64,000 nucleotides of DNA, from NCBI GenBank assembly GCA_030848705.1, contig CM061242.1, positions 126,862,757-126,926,756 of the forward strand, written 5' to 3'. Numbering within the stretch: the first letter of the stretch is position 1; the number at the start of each line of letters is the position of its first letter. The DNA is from Heracleum sosnowskyi. Its lineage: Eukaryota > Streptophyta > Magnoliopsida > Apiales > Apiaceae. The notes beneath the pieces are model-generated. The model was given only the letters and a program-made list of their open reading frames with translations. It was not told the origin of the DNA and searched no databases. A program made the position numbers and the translations under genes. Below are positions 22,125-33,102 of this stretch, one piece after another.

Positions 22125-23019
22125 ATTGATCAAAATGAAAATAAAACCATGTCTTTCTGTTTTAAAATCTCATTCACATTCCTAATCCAACTCAATGATT
22201 CAAATTAATGTTAAATTTATTACTCATGAAAAAAAGAAACAGATTATTCTTTTAATTTATAGATTTGTAAATTTTTAATTTTTTAATAATATATTATTTG
22301 CAAAATTAAAAGTGAAAATACAAATAATTAATTATTTTACTAAGTAAAATACAATTAATTAATGAACAAATGTAATCTAATTATCATACTCGTTACAAAA
22401 TGAAAATAAGATCAGAAGAAGTCTTTTGGGAAAATATGAAACAAAAAAGAAAGGCCCTATCTAGCATGAATGGACAGAAGAAGAAACGAGGATAGTTTGG
22501 TACAACAATATTTAAGGATGTGCAACTATAAATTTAGGATGTGTAAATATATATAATCTTTAAAAAAAAATATTGCATCAATACAAAAATTATTTACATT
22601 GGTAGATTAGCTGATTAGTTTCGATTAATATAAGTAAATTTTTGTTTTGTTGGTCAAAACTAAGATTTACTTACATAATTGGTCCAAATTTATGCAATGC
22701 TACAAATCCGCAAAAATCTCAAAACATAACTATGGTCCATCTAAGCAGTGAGGATCCATTGGTAAAGTCCCTCAAGGCCAATGGCAAACCACGGCCCACA
22801 TGCATTCTAGATACAGAATCTCATTCACCCTTCAAATATATGACCAAAATCGTAGTTAAAACTTAAAACTCAAACCTCTAGTCCTTATCTATGAGAAATA
22901 ACAAGAGATATGTAGTACTGCTGCTGAAAAATATGGAAGCATGACCATAACTAATATAGGATAAATCATAAAAACATGGTAAATTTTAGAAGACTAGCTA
23001 ACGCTGATGAGTGATGACA
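22125..23019. other. AT-rich intergenic stretch
   Basis: No gene recognised between the LINE and the next hAT-like element. A 74-codon frame at 22642-22866 has no known motif and no supporting codon pattern. Confidence 0.4.
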
Positions 23020-23027
23020 TTGGTTCT

Positions 23028-24612
23028 AGGGCTGTCAATGGATCGGAGATCCGACCCGATCCGATCCGATCCGTATCTAAATTAACGGGTATGGATCTTG
23101 TCAAAAAAAATCCGATCCGTTAATGATCCGATCCGATAAGGGTCCGATCCGATATCGAGCGGATATGGATTTAGTATGATCCGATCCGATAAGGATCCGA
23201 TCCGAGTATATTATATTTATTTTATATTTTATATATTAATATTACTAGCTTAAAACCCGTGCGATGCACGGATTGTTAATTGTTATTTTATTATTATTTT
23301 GTTTAATATTTTATTAATTGTAATTGTGCAAAAAATAAGTAGGCATGTTAAAATAGCTAAACACTTTTAATTAATTAAAAACATTAAAACAAATTTTAAA
23401 ATAAATAAGTATGGGGTTGCCCGTTATATTTTTGGAAAATGAGGGGTTTTAGTAAGAAAAAATAAAAAATGTAACATATATTTAGTTTAAAAAGGTAAAT
23501 GTCCGTGATATTTTTGGAAAATGAGATTTTAAAATTTAATAATTAAAAGTATTTAAATACGTTTTAAAATAAATAAGTAAAGGGTTTCCTGTGATATTTT
23601 TGGAAAAAGAACGGATTTTAGTGAGAATAATAGAAAAATTAAATTGTAAAAGGCAATTTCCCGTGATATATTTAGAAAAGGAGGGGCTTTGTTAGAAAAA
23701 ATATATAATGTGTTTTAGCTGAAAAGTTAATTTGTTATAAATAGATATTTGATTATTTATATTTTATATTTTTAGTAATTGCATTTGTTAAGAAAAATAA
23801 GTAGACATGTTAAAATATGTAAACTTTTAAAAAATAATTATAATATTAAAATAGGTTTAAAAATAAATAACTAAAGGTTTGTCCGTGATATTTTTGGAAA
23901 AGGAGGGGGTTTAGTAAGGAAAAATAGAAAAATTAACATGTTTTAGTTGAAAAAAGTAATTGTCTGTGATATATTTGAAAAAGTAGGAGAATTTGTTAGA
24001 AAAAATAGAAAAAAATAATGTATTTTAGGTGAAAAAGGTAATTGGTTATAAATAGGTAATATTATTATTTAGTAATATATTTCTATAAATAAGTAAGTTA
24101 ATTAAGTAAAAATACGAAGTACAGTTAATTAAGGGTAATTAAGTAAAATCACAACGTACCATACCGACCAACAAAAAATGTGGGCAATTAAGTAAAATCA
24201 CAATGTACCATACCGACCAACCAAACTTTTAATATTTCGTCTATTATATAATAGTATTGATATATTATTATATATAAAACATATATAATATTTTATATTT
24301 TATATAAAGAATATTATTTTGAAATTTAAATTTGAATTTGTCAATGTATATATCATAATTTATTTTAATTTCGTAAAAAAATTTAAAAAAATTATTTTTT
24401 GAATTAAAAAAATGAACAAAATTATTCTTTTTTAATATATTAAACGGGTCGGACCTCCGATCCGATAACCCCAAATCCGAACGGATCGGGTATGAATCGA
24501 CCTAAAAAATATCCGACTCCTGATCCGATCCGATCCGAACCCGAAAAATCTTAATGGATTCGGATATGAATTTAGGGTAATCCGATCCGAATCCGACCCG
24601 TTGACAGGCCTA
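23028..24612. mobile_element. hAT-like element with ATCCGATCCG-rich ends, containing a Helitron
   Basis: Ends TAGGGCTGTCAA and, inverted, TAGGCCTGTCAA. The target duplication ATTGGTTC is at 23020-23027 and 24613-24620 (10 bp if the following TA is counted). Both flanks of the inside carry many GATCCGATCCG repeats in opposite orientation. There is no transposase. Without the 1016-bp Helitron the element would be about 569 bp. It ends about 180 bp beyond the stop codon of DPB2. Confidence 0.85.
23245..24260 (-). mobile_element. Complete non-autonomous Helitron, 1016 bp
   Basis: On the minus strand it starts TCAATACTATTATATAATAG at 24260 and ends ...GCACGGGTTTTAAGCTAG at 23245. The 3' hairpin CCGTGC-ATC-GCACGG (23257-23271) lies 8-10 bp before the CTAG end. 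The neighbouring bases are A and T, so it sits in an AT dinucleotide without target duplication. All these are textbook Helitron features. No coding capacity. Confidence 0.9.
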
Positions 24613-24793
24613 ATTGGTTCTAAAGAGGATGAAATGCATCTTTACATTTCCTAACAAATTGAAAGAATACAACTATTGCGGAGGTTTCTATATTCTTGAT
24701 TCTTACAGAGGCTGACATGTCTTCGTTTTTTTTAATCACTACCAAACTATAATTATACAGTATAAATATATTTCTAATTTCATTCTCCTCCGC

Positions 24794-27700
24794 TCACAAG
24801 GCTGACAACTCAACTTCCCTTGTGCAAGGCCGATACGCAACAAAAGTGCTGTCATTTGAAAATGAACCAGGATTAAAGCATGTGATTCCTGTGTAATTGA
24901 AAGCCTTCTGCTCACTTTTATCACCCAATACTATCTGCAATAAGATACTCATGCATGTTACTAAGGTTCTAAACAAATGTCGTATCTGTTTGCAATATGG
25001 TTTAACTTTTTCAAGCTCTAGATTATGATTGGAATTTGATACAATGTTGAATTACAACATCTGAAGCTATTAGAAAATTAATAAATCTTTTAATGAGAAA
25101 TTATACTTGCTGATTACATTAAAGGAATAGCTGAATAGGGAATAATTACCGATACGTGCAATATGAATGCTCAAGATATAAATAAACAAATAAATGAACA
25201 AACAGCTTCATGTTCTTATAAGAGAAGTTATATACCGTATGAGGTGTTGGATAGAGGTGGAGACAGTGATCGTAATTCCAGATGACAGGTTGTATACTTA
25301 GGGGGAGGGGACACAGATGGCTTTGATGAGTTATAGTAGCAACAAGCTGCAGGAATGAAAAAAAATGGTGTACATTAATGACCTTCTCTGAACATGTGGC
25401 TGTTCATTCTTGTTAAAGATACTTGACCATATCAAAAGACAGTGTTACAATTGACAATAAAATATAACAAAGTTTTTTTTTGACAAAAGAGAATATATTT
25501 ATAATGAACTCACATGCTCAAAAGGATCACTTGTTTCTTCCGATGAAGGCGGCATTAAACATGACCTACGCATTCTGTATAGCAGATCCTGCCGGAAAAA
25601 TACGATCTCTTGGGTGTAAAACTTGATTCTGAGTAAAGAATTGAGAAGTGTTTTAAAGACTTGAAAATGCGTTTGATGGATTAAAAAGTAAAATAACTCT
25701 CATTTATATTGACTTGGCTAATAAGCCGACTCAGATATTGATGTACAGCTTACCTGCATGGATTACTTAAAAATAGAGCATTCGGAACATGCTTCTGAAG
25801 CTCTTCGGTTAGATAATTTGGTAAAGGGGGTCTTGGTAGAACTGTTGAAGGACCTACATTTGCTAAATGTCAGAATACTACTCTTAGCCTAGGCAGATTT
25901 CGCACTTGATCAAGAATGACTTACACACCTGCATCATGGGGCCCGGGAATGAACAAGAACCTGCTATGCTCTAGTAATCTATGATGAGCTCCAATAATTT
26001 GCCCCAGTTTCCCGAATTGCGATCTGGGGAGCAAATTTCGTTAATTTTAAGTTTGGGTAAACATATTTGGACGAACAACATTCAAGAAAAAAATATCGGA
26101 GTACTTACCTGACTGTTGAGTAAGAACTAAAAGAAAGGTTACATGGGTGGGAGCAGAAATTTCCCATAAAGACAAACAGAGAAGGAACCACTTCTACATT
26201 CTCATAACCATCAAGGACAGTCTGCAGGTTTTTCATAGTCTAGAAACAAATAGAACATGATGTTAGACCATAGTTTTCCCATTTCAAATAATAAATAAAA
26301 ATGACAATAACTACTAAAATGAATTAGCAATTGCATGCATACATCTTCATTGTCCAACCAAATATCTGAAAGGACGACAAACATGTCATTTACTGCCCTT
26401 GTTTCCAACTCTGCAAGTCTCAGCTATTTGAAAAGTTAAGGACATATTGCAAACAAAGAAGTCATCGAATTTTTGGCATAAAATCGCAAATTTCTGACCC
26501 ATACAATTGATTCAATTGAAGGCACATAAAAAGGATACAGTTTCCTCCTTCGCAAGTTTACCACTGCCAAAGAAGTCAATCCCAGAAAATAATCCAGATG
26601 ACTTGTCCCTGTCTTCAAGTGGAGGAAATCCACATGTTTTGACCTGCAAGATTATTTTTTAAGTGAACAAACGATATTCTTTAAAGTATGTAGTATCATA
26701 TCATAACCTGTTCTTACTGTTGAAGCTTAGAGTTGTCTATAATCATGCAAAAATATAAAATGTCTAATGGTGGGGTAAAACCGTAATAAAAGTTAAAAGA
26801 GTATACTTGGGATCCTATATTACGTCACACTCGCCTAAACTTTCAACGAGGACAGAAGTTAACAGAAGATTAAATGGTTCGTTGCAAGGAAGACTTCAGA
26901 AGCATAGTGGCGACATCTCTATGGGTTTTCAGTGAGACATCGATGCTTAGCACACGGAGAGATAATAAAGGCTCAATTATACTGAAGAACAGTAGACGAT
27001 AATGAATGTGCTACGTTTAAGACCTATTCTGAGATTTAATTTGACTAGTTTAGTTCATACATTGTGGTGAAAATATGACAAAAGATGAGGAAAAATATAC
27101 AAACCTGAAACATCCCATCCAGGAGCATCTCCCCTTCTGCTAAAACTATAGTGTTCTCTGAAAAGAATCCAGTGGTTATCTTGTATGGCATGTTAAAGGA
27201 ACAAAATCCTCAGTTTTCAGGTCTAGTAGCACCATTTTATGTGCTTAACGACCAAAACGTTTATTGAAAAATAAAACTATGGATCTTGGTGATAACAGAG
27301 TGATACATAAAGAAAGAACAAAATAAAGACAGTTGTGGCTACAGAACAAAGCCACTAGGTGAATACACCTTGTAGACATGGGAGGCACATCCAAACAACA
27401 AATGTACAGGCACACATGATATATGAAACATTCATATATGAAGTAATTATTTATCTCGCGTATAAGTTGTACCTAACAACCCAATTATGCATCATTTATT
27501 TCTGGAATCAATTGCAAATAGGTTTAAGTTCAGACAAGTAGTTGTAGTTTCACAAATAGTTATACTGATAGATAGGAAAGCGAAATAACACAGAACATAA
27601 ATCAGAAAAAGGAAGTCTTGGCTTGTGTCTCAGATGTTAAAAATGAAAACATGGAAGCACGAAGTCTTGGGTTAATGTCCAATGAAATTATAGACCGAGT

Positions 27701-30700
27701 AATAAAGTTAGTTTTATAAACCAATTTTCACAATTGAAACTTGCCTCACTAGGCATTACAACTATGCACACATTCTTCCGCATCTTTAAAAATGATACAG
27801 TATACATCATTCCAGCATATGGAGTGGATGAAGTATCATGGCCAGGCAAAGCGTATTGGGGATCACTGGTGGATGTGTACGGACAAGTTGTTACAAAGCT
27901 GTTACAGGGAAGATATAGATAAAAATAGATATGTGACATATTTGCGATCTTGCACATATATTAACACTGGGAAAGAAAATTATTTGTTGCTAAGGATATT
28001 GCATTCGACAGATTGATTTCAACTGCTGCAGTGAGATCTTCCAAGTAAAAATGCCCATCTTCTAATTGAGATATCACTCCCATCACCCAGCATCTTCCTG
28101 TTCGCCCAACCAGAGATTGAATTGGGGATATCTGGATAGGTAAGCATGCAATTAAAATTAACATCCGCAATCCTAAAACTACAGTAGTACAGTTATTAAC
28201 ACCACACATTTCTCTATGATTTTAAGAGGGAAAAAGTACCTGACAGTTCCCAAATTGTGACAAATCAGTATCAAATGCGGGCCTTGAGAAATGTGGATCG
28301 CGAGAAAGCCTTTGAAACAACAATAAAAATCTATCTCTGTACAAAATTGCTTTTGCAGAAGCATCTCCGTGAATTGGAAGCCTCCCAGTATGCCTAGAAG
28401 CCAGAAAAAATGGTTAATAGAGCAGGTTACAAATCCATGTAAGACTTTTTTTAGTTTAACTCGAACACAATACCAATTCCAACCTTGAGGAGAACAATTT
28501 TCAAAAATGGCTATATAAACATTTAAACAATAATTTATATTTCTTTAGAATACAAGCATGAATTCTCCCATGTAATTCCTTTTAACAGGATATTCTGAAA
28601 AAGGTCAATATTACAAGAAAGCCAAAATGGTTATAAATATAGATTTCATAAATTTTCCTTCTAATATTTTAACTTGGTACAAAATGTTTTGATATCACTT
28701 TTGGAATTAGTACGATGGAAAAGTCTTCCTGGAGACCAAATTAATTTTGTGGTATATGTATCATGGGACAGTGTAGCATAAATTAAGCCTAACTAGACAT
28801 AGATATACTACATACCGCAGCTCACTCCTGTATCCGGTACACAATAATTTTTTAAATCTGAATCCACCAACTACCGTTTGACTAACAGCTTCAGCTCTAC
28901 ACTAATTTTCTATCCTTCCTATACTTTTGACAAGTTTGTTACAATGGGTACATGAACACCAAGTGAACTTGGAAAGATTCCAGCATTCAGAAGGTTGTGT
29001 GTAAGAAATAACCAAACATATCCAGTATGTCCCACTACAAAGTAGAGCCTGGGGAGGGTGACATGACGCAGGCCTTAACCCCAGTTGAAAGTTAAATGTG
29101 CTGAATAAAAATCACTTATAATGCTTACTGAAGCACCTAGGACTTTAGTGTGTTGTTGAATGATCTAGTCAACAGTTTGCTACTTAAATTTGAGACTAGT
29201 TCGTTAAAATAAAATCAGACCCACAACTCAACCATAAGTACGGGAAGTGAATGGTACAACAGAAGGGTGCTGAAAAACACCTATAATCCCACAATTGAAC
29301 ATTGTTTGTACTAGACAAGGAAATTAGGTCGTTAAATGTGACAAGGCAATCTGATTTAGTTTCACCTGACTAGGAATATAGACCTACGCACACACTTGAT
29401 GATGCTACAAGTATTATTAAGTTGATGTGAATAGTAGAAAACTATATGATAAGAAAAAAAACAATTACTGTGAGGATACCAATAACATAAACTGCATCGG
29501 CAAGACTCACCTCACTGCCTCCAAGTCTTAAACAGGGAAAATAACTGGTGAAAGCTGTATTATTACACTACACTTAATTGTTGCTTTCGCTGTTTTCAAC
29601 TCTTAAAATAAAAAATTCTGCATAATGAAACGAGTGGAAACATTGTATATTTGTACAAATAATTAATCTTAACAAAAACCAAATTAACGAGTTGGAACAC
29701 TATAATAATTCATCCAAGGAATTACTTACTAAAATTTCATTTTATTTAACTACTCAAATTTCAATAATTGCATTAAGCAAACAATCACATACACTAATAA
29801 ATCATTTCAAATAACGCAACTCTTACAATTAATCAAATCCACATAACGAAATAAATAAAAAGAAAGGCACATACTCCAAGAACATCTTCTTAATCGGATC
29901 ATATCTATACTTGGGGACAACAAACGCATCAATAACACGAAGAGCAGCACCGCTGCCACTAGTACTAGCAGGCGTATCCTCCGCAGCTGCTTCCGCTTCC
30001 ATCAACAAACTCACAACACGACTCACACTCTCTTTATCCAAAATTGAAGACTTCACTGTCAAATTCAAATCACATTATAACAAACACTAAGCACACACAC
30101 ATACAGTAAAACATCAATAAACTTACTCCCAATTGACTAATAACCTCGATTAAATGATACATTTCGTAATTAATACCTTTCATTAATTTATTGAAGCTCA
30201 ATATCTTAATACATTGTACTAATTCTAAATAAATTTACAACTTCACTGTCAAATTCAAATCACATTATAACAAACACTAAGCACACACACATACAGTAAA
30301 AACTTCACTAAACTTATTCTTAATTGATTAATAACCTCGATTAAATAATACATTTCGTAATCAATACCTTCTATTAATTTATCTAAACTCGATAACCATT
30401 ACATTCTATTAATTCTAAATAAATTTACGACTTCATTGTCAAATTCAAATCACATTATAACAAACACTAAGCACACAGTAAAAACATCGATAAACTTATT
30501 CCCAATTAATTAATCACCTCGATTAAATAATACATTTCATAATTAATACTTCATTTTATTAATTTATCGAAAACTCGATAACTTAACACATTATATTAAT
30601 CAAACTCATAAACTAATAGTTTTCTCGGTCCTAACATAATAGAGACGGTGTATTTTAAATCTCGATAAATTAATAAAATTCTCCGATGCCGAGAATACTA

Positions 30701-30900
30701 TAACGAAATGAATTGGAGGAGAGTGCGTATTACATACAGGATTGATGTTGAAGCTCATCGAGGAGGAGATCTAGGGCTTCGTCTTCGGCGTCTTTAAATT
30801 TGGATAAGAAAGGGAGGATTTCAGTTAGAGCTTCGACTTTGAGAGTGTAGCCTCTCATTTTGAACTTCTTTTGTATCAGTTTTCTCATTACGCCGCTCAT
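24794..30900 (-). CDS. DPB2: DNA polymerase epsilon subunit 2 (B subunit), 13 exons
   Basis: Exons on the minus strand: 30738-30900, 29875-30055, 28240-28393, 28000-28131, 27105-27182, 26539-26643, 26343-26423, 26109-26239, 25929-26023, 25754-25853, 25514-25628, 25236-25346, 24794-24934. They total 1587 nt, so 528 residues plus stop, the usual plant length. The protein starts MSGVMRKLIQKKFKMRGY. It has the OB-fold block SLVGRTGRCWVMG (about 172-184), then the inactive phosphoesterase fold with SDIWLD, VFMGNFCSHPCNLSF and FIPGPHDAG, and ends YRPCTREVELSAL. This subunit is non-catalytic and holds together the leading-strand polymerase of S phase. Introns 4 and 6 look U12-type; intron 1 holds a triplication. 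An E2F-like site lies about 90 bp upstream of the start. Exon joins are inferred from frame, splice sites and family conservation. Confidence 0.92.
26424..26538 (-). other. Intron 6 of DPB2, U12-type with GT-AG ends
   Basis: Exon 6 ends GAGGAAACT at 26539 and the intron begins GTATCCTTTT. A perfect branch-point core TCCTTAAC lies 11 nt before the final AG, and exon 7 begins CTGAGACTTG at 26423. There is no pyrimidine tract between branch point and AG, again as in U12 introns. Confidence 0.82.
27183..27999 (-). other. Intron 4 of DPB2, U12-type with AT-AC ends
   Basis: Exon 4 ends ...AATGCA at 28000 and the intron begins ATATCCTTAG, the strict U12 5' splice site. Near the 3' end is TTCCTTTAAC, the U12 branch-point consensus, then ATGCCATAC, and exon 5 begins AAGATAACC at 27182. 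The AC end gives the conserved reading K-I-T-T-G-F in frame. A standard GT-AG pair is not available at the exon 4 side. Confidence 0.85.
30051..30620. repeat. 190-bp tandem triplication in intron 1 of DPB2
   Basis: Units begin at 30051, 30241 and 30431 with the same text, CTTCACTGTCAAATTC (third copy CTTCATTGTC). They run through 'attataacaaacactaagcaca' to 'ctaaataaattta'. The first unit includes the exon 2 acceptor and the first bases of exon 2. Confidence 0.85.
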
Positions 30901-30984
30901 TTTTGGGAGAGATCGAGAGAGATTGAGAGAGATCGAAAGAGATGTTGTTGCAATGGCGGCTTTGTAGTTGGGAGAGGAAAAAGC

Positions 30985-30992
30985 GCGGGAAA
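30985..30992 (-). promoter_or_regulatory. E2F-like site upstream of DPB2
   Basis: On the minus strand TTTTCCCGCGC; the core TTTCCCGC fits the E2F/DP consensus. It lies about 90 bp before the start codon, between a GA-rich leader and the flank. E2F control is the known rule for plant S-phase genes, so the site makes sense here; binding is inferred. Confidence 0.6.
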
Positions 30993-31021
30993 ATTATTGA
31001 TTTTTGTGCCGCCTATGAGCT

Positions 31022-31166
31022 GAGGAGTGAGTGGGGGGGTGTATATATATTTTTCTTTTTTGACCTTTTTGTTCCGCTCTGATACTTTTTTTTTGAGTTT
31101 TTATTATTTCAACATACTAAAATATTTTGTGGAGGTTTGTTTATGAAAATATCTTTAGAAATGAAT
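31022..31166. other. Upstream flank of DPB2
   Basis: Short T-rich region between the DPB2 leader and the next TIR element; a TATA-like 'gtatatatat' lies at about 31040. Nothing else is seen. Confidence 0.35.
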
Positions 31167-31721
31167 CAGTGTTCTAGAAATCGGTCATTAATCGCTTAAT
31201 CGCTAGACGGCGGGCCATCGAACTGATTAAGCAAAAATCGGTCAATTAATTGTTTTTTCATAAAAACGGACAAAAATTGGATTAATCGGTCAAAAATCGG
31301 GATAATTATTAAAAAATAGTAAAAATAGTTAAAAATAATAAAATTAAAATTAAAAGGTAGAAACTTGATTAAACAATATGAAAAAATATTATTTTTTACA
31401 TATAATTATAATTTTAGATGTCTAAATCGTAAATTCTCTTAAGTTTTCCTCTTAAATTGATCTCTAATTGAAAAGTTAAACCTTCAAAATTTTATTTATT
31501 ATAATTATATAACATTTATAACATATTTGCATAATTATATGATAATAACATATGTTTAGTTGAAATGACGAAACAATTTTATAATTGTATATAAAAAAAT
31601 ATTATTAAATTTATTCCGATTAATGATCCGATTAATCATTCCGATAAATCCCCGATTACCTGATTAATCCCTGGACGGTGCCTTCACCGATTAACTCTGA
31701 TTCCCGTTTTTTACAACACTG
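31167..31721. mobile_element. TIR element, 555 bp, non-autonomous
   Basis: The left end CAGTGTTCTAGAAATCGG and the inverted right end CAGTGTTGTAAAAAACGG match well. Flanks gaaatgaat (31158-31166) and gaaatgatt (31722-31730) are a near-perfect target duplication of 8-9 bp. The ends and duplication size suggest a hAT-type element. The inside repeats 'aatcggtca/gattaatcgg' near both ends and has no gene. Confidence 0.7.
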
Positions 31722-31730
31722 GAAATGATT

Positions 31731-33102
31731 GAACTTTAAGAAATATATTTTCGTACTTTTGTATTAAATAATCTTTTACCCTAGGCTCCAAAATATTTGT
31801 TTATTTTGATACTGAATTTATGCCTTTTTAGATTGTTTTGTTTATTTAATTAAATTTCTTTTTGGTGAGTTTTGTTCCCAAATTATTTGGATTTTGTTTT
31901 CGGTGTAATTTAATGTCCAGAATATTAGATCAGCGGGATTTTCAAGATTTTGATTCGGTAATAAAAAAAATTATGGGATTGTAATTATGATTGATATCTC
32001 AAATTGGTTTTATCAATTTCAACAAATCACTTGCTTGTCTTGAACATTGGATTAATCAGTGATACGATTTGTTTTATGTTTTATTTTTGTTCGACTCGAT
32101 TAGTTTTTAGATATCGTGTGATTTTTCATTATTAAATTAATTTCTCTTAAAAAAGATAAAAATGGAATATTTAAGATTGACAATTATTCCAATTTTGGTA
32201 AGAGAAGTTTTCGGTAGAAACTTACTAAAACATTAATTTTTGATGTTTTATCCTCTCTCTCCTGGAAAATTTAGATTAGGAAAAAAAGTTCAAAATTTTC
32301 TTTTCCTCTCATTTTCTCTCTCACCTTTCAAAACTGGAAGCTAGTGTACACTTACAAATTCGATTGTCTTTTTAAGTATAAATAAGTAGAACCTTATCAC
32401 CGCATAGATGAATAGAACTTTTCTCACAACTCAGGCAAGACCAAAAATATGCCAAAATCATAAAATTTAGTGTCAACGACAACAATTAAAAAGTAATCGA
32501 GAATCTTTTTCTTCCTCTTTCTAATAAATGGAAATAACTCGAAAACTCACTCCCATAAAAATCAATGGTCTCGTTAAGAATAAATAAGCAAATCGTAAAT
32601 AAAAGTAATCTTTTTTCGTGGACAAGCGCAAAACAATTTAATGAAAAAACAAAAAATGACAAACCTTTTTTTCATACAAAACGAAATTTACGAAAAATAA
32701 CACGCAGACCTGCTTCTACCAGACTACCACGTGTTTTAAAGCATGTGTAAAATTTAAAATGAAAACATTAAATAAGACGCAAGGAGGGAGGACTTTGAGA
32801 AAAAGGCAAAACCCATCAGATGTCAAATCAGCAAGCAAAAGAGCGATTTGAAATGTTCTACGAAAAAGCTTATCAGCAATCACGTGGCATGGCAATTAAC
32901 AGAGCTTCAATTATATGAAATGGTTCTTTGATGCAAGCAAATGGGCACAATGTTGCTGATGTCCACGTTTTAAATAAACGCTGCGGTGGCAATTCTTTAA
33001 GTTTACTGGAAAAACCTACTAAAAAAAGGTCTAAATCATTTAGGTATACAATCTGCTGCCACTAAACCAACATTTAATACTACGATTTACACGAGACATT
33101 AA
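31731..33102. other. AT-rich intergenic stretch between DPB2 and the SPOC gene
   Basis: No gene recognised. It should include the 3' end of the SPOC transcript (minus strand, directly left of 33103). A frame of 61 codons at 32565-32750 has no recognisable motif. Confidence 0.4.

Noticed and set aside
22642..22866. 74-codon frame between the LINE and the hAT-like element
   Set aside because: AT-rich context, no motif, no gene signals.
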